Positions 1-7,911 of a DNA stretch of 64,000 nt are shown one piece after another (positions within the stretch are counted from its first letter, which is position 1; the number at the start of each line of letters is the position of its first letter). Below the pieces are notes generated by a model that was not told the DNA's origin, did not search any database, and saw only the letters and a list, made by a program, of their open reading frames with translations. Source of the DNA: Exiguobacterium acetylicum (lineage in GTDB: Bacteria; Bacillota; Bacilli; Exiguobacteriales; Exiguobacteriaceae); the NCBI RefSeq assembly GCF_022170825.1, contig NZ_CP081878.1:1886001-1950000 (forward strand), read 5' to 3'. The position numbers and the translations under genes were made by a program.

Positions 1-459
1 CTCTTCGTCCATCAATGCTAGTAGTTCCTCGTCCGTCTTTCCTGACTTCAGTCGGTATGCTGCCGCAATCGTCTTGTTCGTATTCTTCAGGAATTCTGCC
101 GTGTGCTGCATGTCACGATGGTCGCCCATTTGAATCGTCGAGGCGTTGTGAATCATCATCTGCGCCGTCGGAGTGATTCGAACGACCTTACCGGCCATCG
201 CAATGACAGATGCCGCACTAGCTGCTAGACCAACAATCGTGACCGTGACGTCTCCTGCATAACTTTTAAGAGCATGGTAGATTTCTGATGCATCAAAGAC
301 AGAACCGCCACCACTATTGATTTCGATATCGAGGGGTTCACCCTTCGCTTGCTCAATCAAATCGGCTACCCGTTTCGGGCTCGTCGCTTCCATCTCGAAG
401 TAGTCGTAAATCCATTGACTCGACGTCGGAATGATTGGTCCTTTGATATTAATTTTCAT
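1..459 (-). CDS. ClpP-like phage head maturation protease (3' end outside window)
   Basis: This is a ClpP-fold serine protease of the phage prohead type, which trims capsid or scaffold proteins during head assembly. The first 153 codons are visible and the gene runs off the left edge. Seen: an NSGGGSVF segment, the nucleophile region GLAASAASVIAMAG, and a MMIHNAS segment carrying the likely catalytic His. The start at 457-459 is preceded by a strong AAGGGAGGTGAAG site. The 5' end overlaps the portal gene by 11 bp, the usual portal-protease coupling. The assignment rests on the motifs and on its place directly after the portal gene. Confidence 0.9.
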   Translation of the reverse strand, partial: MKINIKGPIIPTSSQWIYDYFEMEATSPKRVADLIEQAKGEPLDIEINSGGGSVFDASEIYHALKSYAGDVTVTIVGLAASAASVIAMAGKVVRITPTAQMMIHNASTIQMGDHRDMQHTAEFLKNTNKTIAAAYRLKSGKTDEELLALMDEE

Positions 460-2026
460 CTTCTTCACCTCCCTTCTCGTCCTCTGTCACTACCAGTTGC
501 CCACTGGCGTCCGTCACCAGATTACCTTCGCGGCGTAAGCGTTCTTCTGCGACCCGCAGTTCATGATTCCGGAACCAATCGCCACCACCTAATGCGACCG
601 TTTCTTGTGTCCGTGTCGTGAAACCGTTGTTGACGCGCTTCTCAGCTGCGTTTACTTCTTTCAACGGATCGAGTTGTCCCTGTGAAGGACCATTCCATTC
701 CGCTTGGGCATAGGCTTTACGAATCAGTGGATCCGTGAAGAAGCCGGGAGCCTCTATGCGCCCTTTAGCGACCGCTTCAGCTAAGAACTCTTCGTAGATC
801 GGCTGACAGAAGGAATCTGCCATCCATTGCCGGCGCATCTTAAACATCTTCCACGCTTCAAGCAATGCGCCACGAGAGGCTGAATAGGACGACGTAAAGT
901 TCTTCATCAGGACTTCATACGGGATTTCGAGTGCAGCCCCGATTTGCCGGCACATCGCCGTAACAAACCCGTCAAAGTTAGCATTCGGTCGTCCCGGACT
1001 TGCTTCTTGTACCTTTTCGCCTTCTGCTAGAAAGTTCACCGTACCGGTCCCGAGTTCGATTTGTGTATCTTCGCCTCCAGCAAGCTCATCTTCAGGTGCA
1101 ATGCTTCCGAAATCATCGGTGTCACTATCTCCATCCGTCGTGATGAAAACAGAGTAGAAGGCGTTAATAACGGCAGCCATCAATTCAGCATCACTGTACC
1201 GTGCGAGTTGCTTCATCGTCTCGATGACAGGTGCTAAGACAGGTACGCCGCGTCGTTGTTCCGGTCGTTCCAGCTCAATCAGGTGCAAGACATTCGCACG
1301 TCCGGTCTTCTTGCCGAACTTCTCGATGCGTGTCCACTTGTTGATGTCACCTGCAATCGAATTCGGATGTCGATCCGCGATGTGATAGGCAACGACTTCA
1401 CCTGTCAGATTGATTTCAACCCCATTGACGACTTTCGTGTCGAACATGGAGATGAACTGATTCGGATCACTGACCCGGTCCGCTTCAATCAACTGGATGC
1501 GCAAGTCATACGGCATGTTCTTTCGTGGAATCAAGGGCAGCAAGCAGAACGTATCGCCACTCATCATCCAAGAGAGAAAGGCGAGTTGCTGCAGTTGATA
1601 AAAGTTACTCATGCGTTGTGAATCACAGTGGATCGAGTCTGCCCAAAGCGAAAACTCGCGTTCGACCTTCGTTTCCCATTGATCCGCTTGTTCTCGCGTC
1701 ATCCCGAGCAAATCGGAATCAATCTGTGCATTCAACTTCAGTCCAGATCCGATGACGTTCGTCCGTAACGTCTTCAGCGCACCTGTTGCTAACGGCGCTC
1801 CCATGTATAAATCGCGTGACCGTTCCCGTAAGGTGGGAATGTTACGTTCAATGTCTTCGAGTGCCGATCCGCTATTCGTCAACCAGCCAATCATGCTGTT
1901 CTTCTTCCCGCTAGCACCGTGATTCCCATATCCCTCGTTCAGGATGACTTGCTTCTTTCGTGCCAACGTTCGTTCCAGTCCAGCGCGTGGATTGAAATAA
2001 CTGATCACATTGTCAATTAGGTTCAC
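449..2026 (-). CDS. Phage portal protein, lambda gpB-like family
   Basis: The portal is the dodecameric ring at the capsid vertex through which DNA is packaged and later ejected. The 525-aa length fits lambda-type portals. Seen: an N-terminal YFNPRAGLERTLARK segment, then a RSRDLYMGAPLATGALKTL segment typical of this family, a central basic region and an acidic C-terminal tail. It lies between the DUF6148-like gene and the ClpP-like protease, the canonical terminase-portal-protease order. The family call comes from recognised sequence features and synteny; no alignment was run. Confidence 0.9.
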   Translation of the reverse strand: MNLIDNVISYFNPRAGLERTLARKKQVILNEGYGNHGASGKKNSMIGWLTNSGSALEDIERNIPTLRERSRDLYMGAPLATGALKTLRTNVIGSGLKLNAQIDSDLLGMTREQADQWETKVEREFSLWADSIHCDSQRMSNFYQLQQLAFLSWMMSGDTFCLLPLIPRKNMPYDLRIQLIEADRVSDPNQFISMFDTKVVNGVEINLTGEVVAYHIADRHPNSIAGDINKWTRIEKFGKKTGRANVLHLIELERPEQRRGVPVLAPVIETMKQLARYSDAELMAAVINAFYSVFITTDGDSDTDDFGSIAPEDELAGGEDTQIELGTGTVNFLAEGEKVQEASPGRPNANFDGFVTAMCRQIGAALEIPYEVLMKNFTSSYSASRGALLEAWKMFKMRRQWMADSFCQPIYEEFLAEAVAKGRIEAPGFFTDPLIRKAYAQAEWNGPSQGQLDPLKEVNAAEKRVNNGFTTRTQETVALGGGDWFRNHELRVAEERLRREGNLVTDASGQLVVTEDEKGGEEDEN

Positions 2027-2042
2027 CTAACATTCCCTCCTT

Positions 2043-2258
2043 TCATAAGTCACGTGGGATAATCCGCTTCGCACGTCGTCGTCTGACGCCTTGCATCGAG
2101 CCGACACGCTTTTCCCAATACGCGATTTGCCCTCGGATTTCTTTCAGGTTCGCCCGTGTCAACGAACGAGATCCAATCGTGTAGCTCTGTCCGGTTGAGA
2201 CCGCTAATTCTGCTTTATACCACGCGTCCAGATGTAACCGGGCTCGTTCTAATGGCAT
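2043..2258 (-). CDS. Small DUF6148-like phage head protein
   Basis: A 71-aa protein with the segment LDAWYKAELAVSTGQSY followed by a basic C-terminus. This resembles the DUF6148 family of small proteins found between the large terminase and portal in Bacillota prophages. It takes the position that lambda gives to gpW, so a head-tail joining role is possible but not shown. I chose the ATG at 2256-2258 because GGAGG lies five bases upstream; a GTG start 12 bases earlier is also open. It is separated from TerL by 13 bp, so the two are probably cotranscribed. Confidence 0.75.
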   Translation of the reverse strand: MPLERARLHLDAWYKAELAVSTGQSYTIGSRSLTRANLKEIRGQIAYWEKRVGSMQGVRRRRAKRIIPRDL

Positions 2259-2271
2259 CAATTCCTCCACA

Positions 2272-4089
2272 TCACGTCACTCCTCTCGTCGACTTCCGTC
2301 GTTTTTTCTTCCGTTTGACCGTCCCGACGGCATATTCTTTCTCCAAGTTCGGGTTCAGGATCTCTAATGCCGCAATATTGTAGACACGAACGTCGAGTGG
2401 TTCGTTTCGGTTTCTGACCTTACGCCATACCTTGTATGGAATCCCTTTTTCGTACCGCGTCTCGAGGCGTTCTGCCGTGAGTCCTTTGAAGTATTCCGTT
2501 CCATATCCACGTCCTTCTGGGAAGTGACAATAGTTCGGTCCTGCTTCTTCGAGTTGTAGATTGGACATGATCCGCGCCTTGCCGTCATCAACACCAAGAC
2601 TGACGAGTAGGGCTTTCGCCACCTTCGTCCGGGAATAACCTGCGACGAGTGGTGTGTAATCCCCCGGCTTCGCTGATTTTCCTTTGATGGCATAGATCCG
2701 ACGGGTTTCACGAGCTTTCGTGAAGCGATAGACCTCTTGCGTGAAGTGACCACCGGAGTCCATGCAGGTACAGCTAATCCCGAATCGACGTCCGTCTTGC
2801 TTCGACCACGTTCGTGAGAGGTATTCGTCGAGATCGTTCCAAATCTGCGGCTGGTTCAAGTCACCATATATGACTTGGTACTCGATGCCCCATGATTCTT
2901 TGCCACGTCCCCAACCGACGACTTCGATCTCGAACCGGTCATCCTGCGTATCGACGGCTGCCGTCAAGATGCTGACGCCCTCCGGTACTTCCGCAACGTA
3001 TCGTTCACGTCGTCCATCCAGTCCATCCGCGTCCACTTCTTCGCCCTCTTCTTCCCATGTCTCACCGAGTGAGGTGTTGACCCATACTTTCATCGCTTCC
3101 TGTCCTTTTTTCTTCGCTTCAAGGAATTCAGCGATGATTTCTTGCCATTTCTTCCACGGGGAAACGAGCTCGTTCAAATGAAAACCCCGGCTACGTGCGC
3201 CGGGGTTCTCTTGCACCCATTTACCGGGTTGCGATTTCCATTCATATTCATTGTGGACCGCTCCGCAATGTTCGCACGCAGCCGAATGTGAATCGAAGAT
3301 GATCTGTGCCCATTTCAACGGTTGGAACTCTCCGCAAGATGGACACGCTAGATTCCATCGTTCTTTCGTACTCAGTTCGTACTCGACCTCGATTCGTGAA
3401 CTCCCTTTGTTAGTCGGCGTCGATACGAAAATCTTTTTCCGGTTGTAGAAGTTGTTCGTCCGTTTCTCTGCTAGCGATAACGGGTCACCTTCTGTCCCTG
3501 CTGAGACAGGGAACCGGTCAATCTCATCGGCTAATAGGATTCGAATCGGACGAGACGCCAGTCCACTTGGTGCATTGGCTCCGACCATCGCGACGTAGCC
3601 ACCCGGAAACGATTTCTGCAACGTGGTGTTTCCACTGTCACGACTCTTTGCGTCCGAGACTTTATTTTTGATGGCTGGCGTATCCCGAATCATCGGCGCC
3701 AGTCGTTCTTTCGAGAAACTTTGTGCGAGTGCGACCGTCGGCTGCATGATCATGATCGGTGCCGGATCGAAGTCGATATGGTAGCCGAGTGTATTCAGGA
3801 TCAATTCTGTTTTTCCGACCTGCGCACTCGACATGATGACGATCTTCTCAAGTTCCGGATCATTGACGGCATCCATGATGGCACGTTGATACGGTGCCCG
3901 ATCCGTCCGCCATTGTCCGGGTTCTGCCGAGGATTCCGATGACAGCTTGCGATAGGCGTCCGCCCATTCAGAAACGGTAAGGTCCGGTGGAGGCGGTAGC
4001 GTGCCACGTATGATGTCACGAAACAACGCTTCCGTATTCTTACTTCTTCGTTTGGCGGCCACGAGGCACCGACTCTCCATCCGATTCAA
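2272..4089 (-). CDS. terL: Phage terminase large subunit, GpA family
   Basis: This is the packaging motor: an N-terminal ATPase drives DNA into the prohead and a C-terminal nuclease cuts it. Seen in the 605 aa: TVSEWADAYRKLSSESSAEP near the N-terminus (a GpA family signature), a MSSAQVGKTE Walker A-like loop, ILLADEIDRFP as Walker B, and a cysteine pair CPSC with a later CEHC, suggesting a zinc knuckle. The C-terminus is very basic. It overlaps the small subunit by 50 bp, and the true start may be a little inside the overlap because no good ribosome site precedes the first ATG. Confidence 0.95.
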   Translation of the reverse strand: MNRMESRCLVAAKRRSKNTEALFRDIIRGTLPPPPDLTVSEWADAYRKLSSESSAEPGQWRTDRAPYQRAIMDAVNDPELEKIVIMSSAQVGKTELILNTLGYHIDFDPAPIMIMQPTVALAQSFSKERLAPMIRDTPAIKNKVSDAKSRDSGNTTLQKSFPGGYVAMVGANAPSGLASRPIRILLADEIDRFPVSAGTEGDPLSLAEKRTNNFYNRKKIFVSTPTNKGSSRIEVEYELSTKERWNLACPSCGEFQPLKWAQIIFDSHSAACEHCGAVHNEYEWKSQPGKWVQENPGARSRGFHLNELVSPWKKWQEIIAEFLEAKKKGQEAMKVWVNTSLGETWEEEGEEVDADGLDGRRERYVAEVPEGVSILTAAVDTQDDRFEIEVVGWGRGKESWGIEYQVIYGDLNQPQIWNDLDEYLSRTWSKQDGRRFGISCTCMDSGGHFTQEVYRFTKARETRRIYAIKGKSAKPGDYTPLVAGYSRTKVAKALLVSLGVDDGKARIMSNLQLEEAGPNYCHFPEGRGYGTEYFKGLTAERLETRYEKGIPYKVWRKVRNRNEPLDVRVYNIAALEILNPNLEKEYAVGTVKRKKKRRKSTRGVT

Positions 4090-4651
4090 TGTCTTCTATC
4101 TTCGATTCGGTCTCCTCGTCATCATCGAGGAGCAATTTATCCTTACTCATATCGTAAAATGCCACCGGATCATATTCCGTCAGTTCCTCGAGTGCTTCGA
4201 ATGCTGCATTCTTCAAAATCGCTTTGATTGGCGGAATTTCCGTCTTTCCGACCAATTGCGGTGCGAATTTAGACGGAATCGACAAGATTCTTGCCCGAAA
4301 TGCTCCGATCATGTCGTTCATGACCCGTTTTACATCCTCCGAACGGTGCAAATCACCGCGCATGATCTGTAATTCAAGCTCCGTTTTCTGTCGTCTCGCT
4401 CGTGTCCACAACGCTTCTTCAGTCGTTTTATCGAGTTCACCGTCTTCCTGTTCCCTTGAAACACGAAAATCAATGTACGATTTGATGGAAGCTTTCAAGT
4501 CAAAATTGCCATGCGAAACGCGAACGAGGACACCCTCTTTCGCTAATTGCTGAATTCGACGCGTCGATACGTCGAGAATTTCGCTTATTTGCGCTGTCGT
4601 GACGACAGACGCCTGATTGTCTGATTCCTTACGCACCAACGGTTCACCCAC
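4040..4651 (-). CDS. terS: Phage terminase small subunit, Nu1-like
   Basis: This is the DNA-recognition subunit of the terminase. The 203-aa protein has an N-terminal winged-helix segment (TAQISEILDVSTRRIQQLAKEG), as in Nu1-type subunits that bind cos or pac. A helical oligomerisation region follows (ARRQKTELELQIMRGDLHRSEDV), then an acidic C-terminus that would contact TerL. It is placed directly before terL and downstream of a structured non-coding stretch (about 4879-5016) that could hold its recognition site. Confidence is high from order and domain pattern; the packaging mode cannot be read from the sequence. Confidence 0.88.
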   Translation of the reverse strand: MGEPLVRKESDNQASVVTTAQISEILDVSTRRIQQLAKEGVLVRVSHGNFDLKASIKSYIDFRVSREQEDGELDKTTEEALWTRARRQKTELELQIMRGDLHRSEDVKRVMNDMIGAFRARILSIPSKFAPQLVGKTEIPPIKAILKNAAFEALEELTEYDPVAFYDMSKDKLLLDDDEETESKIEDIESDGESVPRGRQTKK

Positions 4652-4878
4652 TCTCTATAAATTATTTCCCAAGATTTCAAATGCGAAAGCGAAACGACCT
4701 TTTTCAGAATGAAACTAGCGCGTTTTCGGGCTCGTATGCACCCGTAAGCCTTTTTATACCGTCGGAGGACCCAAAGCACCCCCTTACTGGCTAAACGTGA
4801 CGTTTCTTTCTGTCTATATGCTCCAAAGCAATCATGAAAGCGGTCCACGTCCGTCACGATCGCTTTGCAACATACAAA

Positions 4879-4898
4879 AAGACGCCCTAAGGCGTCTT
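4879..4898 (-). terminator. Intrinsic terminator upstream of terS
   Basis: A perfect 8-bp hairpin (AAGACGCC, four-base loop, GGCGTCTT) is followed on the minus strand by a T run. It would stop transcripts coming from 5.0-5.3 kb before the terminase genes, which therefore need read-through, antitermination or their own promoter. Confidence 0.8.
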
Positions 4899-4920
4899 CC
4901 CAGAGGTTGGAATGCATGAT

Positions 4921-5016
4921 GCAGGGAGAGTCCCCTGCTAGAGGCGCATGATACTGATCCGTGTATGATGGTTCGGCCGCCAGACCTGATTGAATGTGTT
5001 TAATCCATCATGCGCC
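4921..5016 (-). other. Structured non-coding segment before terS (possible RNA or cos/pac site)
   Basis: A stem formed by GGCGCATGAT (4943-4952) and ATCATGCGCC (5007-5016) is extended by a second helix, GCTA with TAGC, across a two-base internal loop. A smaller hairpin, GCAGGG with CCCTGC, lies at 4921-4938. On the minus strand the structure ends in the terminator at 4879-4898. The 385 bases between the terS gene and the 5037 gene hold no convincing ORF. The place fits a packaging site or a phage structured RNA; which of the two is not decided by the sequence. Confidence 0.5.
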
Positions 5017-5036
5017 ATTAGCAAGGGACTAACCGG

Positions 5037-5330
5037 TCACGACTTGAGCGTCGAACGTGCTCGCTTCATCATGCGTCGGTCTTGATGTGCTCGATCTCTC
5101 TTCTTCATCGCGATGAGCGTCGCATGTGGATGCATCATGCGTGACTTCTTCCATGTCTGCTCCCACTTCGCATCGACGGTGCGTCGCATGGATGATGTCT
5201 TCATCACTTGCGCTCGCTTGCGTAACCCTTCTAAGATCCAGTGAAGCACTCGCTTGATACGTCCCCACGCTTCCTTGAATGCTTCGGCGAAACGTTTGAA
5301 TACATTATTGATATCTCTTTGTTCCTGCAT
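5037..5330 (-). CDS. Small basic phage protein of unknown function
   Basis: A 97-aa, strongly basic protein with an amphipathic helical N-terminus (RFAEAFKEAWGRIKRVL) and a Met/Arg/Lys-rich C-terminus. I do not recognise a family. The ATG at 5328-5330 is preceded at eight bases by AGGAGG; a GTG at 5337-5339 overlaps that site and is less likely. It is the last gene before the terminase block and lies just downstream of the terminator at 5472-5498. A nucleic-acid-binding role near packaging or late control is only a guess from charge and place. Confidence 0.6.
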   Translation of the reverse strand: MQEQRDINNVFKRFAEAFKEAWGRIKRVLHWILEGLRKRAQVMKTSSMRRTVDAKWEQTWKKSRMMHPHATLIAMKKRDRAHQDRRMMKRARSTLKS

Positions 5331-5435
5331 ATCGCTCACCTCCTGTTGGGTTGGTACACATAACTATCCGAGCGAGCATGTAGCAAACGAGTGGGACTGG
5401 GGTAAGACTACAGGTATGCTACACGGATGAGACAG

Positions 5436-5648
5436 GGACCTCTTCTCGCCAGGATAATTACGGGTACCAAAAAACGCCCTGTCCGTTTCAGGGCGTTTCG
5501 TTCAATCATTTATGGTAGTAGCTCTATCGTAGAACAACGCAACCTCAGTCACGCCCGCTTCATTCCACGTACTTAGCATAGCACCAATCCGTCAAGGAAT
5601 CGTATCAACACTGTATCAAAAGAGTATTAAAAGTGTATCAACAAATTA
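5436..5648 (-). repeat. Copy 1 of a duplicated control segment with 11-bp tandem repeats
   Basis: This segment resembles 6662-6855 along its length: a leader (CTCGCCAGGATAATTA here), a hairpin built on CGCCCTG, a short open frame containing EAGVTEVALFY, and then tandem 11-mers ending in GTATCAA (four units here, one with GTATTAA, about 5601-5645). The 11-bp spacing puts each unit on one face of the helix, as for a cooperative DNA-binding protein. See the findings for interpretation. Confidence 0.75.
5472..5498 (-). terminator. Intrinsic terminator in copy 1 of the duplicated segment
   Basis: AAACGCCCTG and CAGGGCGTTT form a 10-bp stem with a seven-base loop and a T run on the minus strand. 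It marks the end of whatever transcript crosses the 5.5-5.6 kb segment. Confidence 0.8.
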
Positions 5649-5658
5649 AAGTATGTAT

Positions 5659-5895
5659 TCACGAATGCTTTTCTAAATAAGCCTTTCCTCTATGCCCAAT
5701 TGTGACGTCACGTGTATAAGTTTGATATAGAGTAGTCCTTCCACTAGGAGTTGCTTTATTACTTCCGCCTTTGATATACCTTTTGTTCTCAGCCTTTTTA
5801 AAAACTTCATACATAAAGAGCGATGAAAAACTTAGTTCGTGCGACAGTACATCTTGCTTCGGTTGGTATTCAGACGTTTTTATAATAGGAATCGT
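5659..5895 (-). pseudogene. Probable 3' remnant of an unrecognised gene
   Basis: An open frame of 78 codons ends in EKHS at 5659. It has protein-like composition, including SLFMYEVFKKAENKRYI and RTTLYQTYTRD segments, but no proper start or ribosome site. It is cut off upstream by a stop codon and by the terminator hairpin of the 5942 gene. An internal ATG at 5812-5814 would leave 51 codons without a good ribosome site. I read it as the tail of a gene broken when the accessory block was assembled. The family is not recognised. Confidence 0.4.
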
Positions 5896-5914
5896 TTATT
5901 GTTTAGGAAAATAA

Positions 5915-5940
5915 AAAGAGCACCCTGCAGGGTGCTCTTT
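5915..5940 (-). terminator. Intrinsic terminator of the 145-aa gene
   Basis: A fully self-complementary 26-bp hairpin (AAAGAGCACCCTG and its complement) starts right after the stop codon of the 5942 gene and continues into further T residues on the minus strand. Confidence 0.88.
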
Positions 5941-5941
5941 A

Positions 5942-6379
5942 TTAAAACAAAGTAAAACGTATTGCACGGTCAATACTATCCGGAAGAATCGTTTCTTCAT
6001 CGACTACCTCACCTTGATTGTCGAGCTCGTAGAACCTAGCTCCACTGTATGTTGGCTCAATTGACGCAATAGGTATTACTCTAGTTCCACGGGAACTATC
6101 AACGCTTCTAAATGCAATGATTCCGCCCCCCTCATTAAAATGAACTTGGAATCCTTTTTCTTGACCGTTCACTAATGGAAGTAAATATTCCACGGTCTCA
6201 TTATTGATTTCCCGCAATATGAGCGTACCCGAATCATTTGAGAGGTCCTGTAAATCCTCTCGTAATTCTTCAAGCTCTTCTCGTACATACTTGCTTAAGC
6301 TATCAAATGACGTAGTAGATTTCAAAAATATATTCATCTCGATATTTTGAGCTACTGTTTTTCTCCATTCCTTATCCAT
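5942..6379 (-). CDS. Unknown 145-aa protein, single-gene prophage accessory unit
   Basis: A 145-aa acidic protein. Residues about 25-55 form a charged helix (VREELEELREDLQDL), followed by a beta-rich part with FQVHFNEGGGIIAFRS and IPIASIEPTYSGARFYEL. I do not recognise a family. The gene has its own perfect terminator and is bracketed by the two copies of a duplicated control segment, the layout of an independently transcribed 'moron'. Superinfection exclusion, defence or host modulation are all possible, but nothing in the sequence selects among them. Confidence 0.65.
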   Translation of the reverse strand: MDKEWRKTVAQNIEMNIFLKSTTSFDSLSKYVREELEELREDLQDLSNDSGTLILREINNETVEYLLPLVNGQEKGFQVHFNEGGGIIAFRSVDSSRGTRVIPIASIEPTYSGARFYELDNQGEVVDEETILPDSIDRAIRFTLF

Positions 6380-6523
6380 TTAAATCAACTCCATTTTTCA
6401 AGATCGGCTAGACCGTCCTAAATATTGTATCACCACACCCTTATTTTCCCTAATAACATGTTATCTTAAAAACAATATACAATCATTTCGAGATTCTCTT
6501 AAAGACTATCATTTGTTTGTTTT

Positions 6524-6571
6524 TCAATTCTTGTCTACCTCCCAGCAGACTTTGAATTGCTTGTGTTTCAT
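6524..6571 (-). CDS. Very short ORF with a strong ribosome binding site
   Basis: A 15-codon frame (MKHKQFKVCWEVDKN) follows AAAGAGGAGCGAGACAT, a near-ideal ribosome site. It could be a leader peptide for the 5942 gene 145 bp downstream, or the 5' stub of a truncated gene. Its length gives little support beyond the ribosome site. The rest of 6380-6867 has no gene; it holds the second copy of the duplicated segment. Confidence 0.3.
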   Translation of the reverse strand: MKHKQFKVCWEVDKN

Positions 6572-6661
6572 ATGTCTCGCTCCTCTTTATGTACAAATAC
6601 CCGGATAAGAACGACAGCTGCAGGCATCTTGGGGACCGCAAGGAACTGTCATTATAATAAT

Positions 6662-6855
6662 CGAGGAGGTCTTCAACTCACCCGGATACTTCTGCATACA
6701 AAAAAACGCCCTGTTCGTTACAAGGCGCCTGCATTATGAGTAATGCTTATGTCCTGTAGAACAATGCAACCGTCGTCGCACCCGCTTCGTCTACATGGAA
6801 AGAACATCACTTATTTAGCGTTTTTTGTATCAATATTGTATCAAAAGAGTATCAG
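6662..6855 (-). repeat. Copy 2 of the duplicated control segment
   Basis: This matches 5436-5648: a similar leader (CTCACCCGGATACTT), a hairpin at 6706-6726 followed by seven T on the minus strand, an open frame with EAGATTVALFY, and three 11-mers ending in GTATCAA or GTATCAG (about 6824-6854). The two copies differ at many bases, often at third codon positions of the shared EAG-T-VALFY stretch, so the duplication is old or was acquired twice from related phages. Confidence 0.7.
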
Positions 6856-6867
6856 AAAAAATAAAAA

Positions 6868-7911
6868 TCATTTATTAGTAAATTTATTGTATCCAATAAT
6901 CATAAATTTATGTATAAAGTTTACAATTATTAAAATTGCTGAAGGTATTAAACAAAGCATAGATATTTGAATCATTATGGAAAAATTACCCCAGTTCACG
7001 CCATCATCAGTTACTCCATTTGCAAGAAGATTTCTAAATTCAAAATACTTATCAATAACCGCAAATGAAGTTACCGTAACAACTAATAAAATACTAAAAA
7101 AGACAGTTGGATGTTTGGCGGCAAATGAACAAGTACAATTTTTATCATTCTCGCTACAGGAACAGCTTCTTATTGGGAGATTTGACATTCTCGATAAACC
7201 ACTGAAAAGTAGAGAAAGGATTAATATTAACGATATGAACACAAACGAACCATGAATTAAAGCTACATCTAACGGGGTTTTGTTAAGTCCCTTAAAAACT
7301 TCTGCTAACAACTGCAAACCTCCAAATGCAGCAAAGATTATAGTTGTAAACATACCTAAAACAGCGACAAAATCTCTTTGATTATCTTTTTGTTTTTTTT
7401 CAATAGCATCTTGTTTTTCTTGTAACTTTGTCTGACTTTCATCAAGTAATCTTTGTTTTTCAATTAGCTCATCGGATTTTTGTTCAAATACTCTCATCAA
7501 ATCCTTACTATGTCTTACAATGGGTTTCACACCTTCCATAACCTGGTTTGAAATGCCATTCATCATTATTCTTTGGATTGAAACCAAATCAAAATGCATT
7601 CTAATTTCCTCTAAAATTAGCAATGCATTTTGTATTTTTTTAATTGTTATATCATCTAGCTCAATATTATCTCTAGCAATTAAGTCATCCTTGCAAGCTT
7701 TTAATATTGCGGAAATATCCGCTTCGAATGATGGATCTTTTGTAGATATAAAATTAGTAGTAGCAATAGCCAACATAGGCTTACTTAAATCAATAGGAGC
7801 TTCTAATAGTTGATGGATGATATTTTCTGATTCTGCATCTCTATCAACTCCATCAACTGCTTGAGCAGCTTTTTCAATAAATCCTAGTAGTTCATCAATA
7901 TAGTGGGCCAT
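6868..7911 (-). CDS. Four-helix membrane protein, candidate Panacea-linked toxin
   Basis: A 347-aa protein: a soluble helical N-domain (1-137), a Glu/Gln/Lys-rich coiled coil (about 138-180), and four hydrophobic helices near 181-203, 217-238, 268-286 and 310-333. A cysteine cluster (SCSCSENDKNCTCS) lies between helices 2 and 3. It follows the Panacea-domain gene with stop and start sharing one base (TAATG), so the two are translationally coupled. Panacea (PanA) antitoxins are known to pair with varied toxins, some of which act on the membrane. A membrane-acting toxin or abortive-infection effector is therefore likely, though this exact protein family is not recognised. Confidence 0.65.
   Translation of the reverse strand: MAHYIDELLGFIEKAAQAVDGVDRDAESENIIHQLLEAPIDLSKPMLAIATTNFISTKDPSFEADISAILKACKDDLIARDNIELDDITIKKIQNALLILEEIRMHFDLVSIQRIMMNGISNQVMEGVKPIVRHSKDLMRVFEQKSDELIEKQRLLDESQTKLQEKQDAIEKKQKDNQRDFVAVLGMFTTIIFAAFGGLQLLAEVFKGLNKTPLDVALIHGSFVFISLILILSLLFSGLSRMSNLPIRSCSCSENDKNCTCSFAAKHPTVFFSILLVVTVTSFAVIDKYFEFRNLLANGVTDDGVNWGNFSIMIQISMLCLIPSAILIIVNFIHKFMIIGYNKFTNK

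Noticed and set aside
4585-4917. 110-aa minus-strand frame between terS and the 5037 gene
   Set aside because: It overlaps the terS gene, crosses the terminator hairpin at 4879-4898, lacks a good ribosome site and has no protein-like pattern.
5502-5579. 25-codon frame in copy 1 of the duplicated segment as a gene
   Set aside because: It has no good ribosome site, and the matching frame in copy 2 has no start codon, so it is more likely a shared gene tail.
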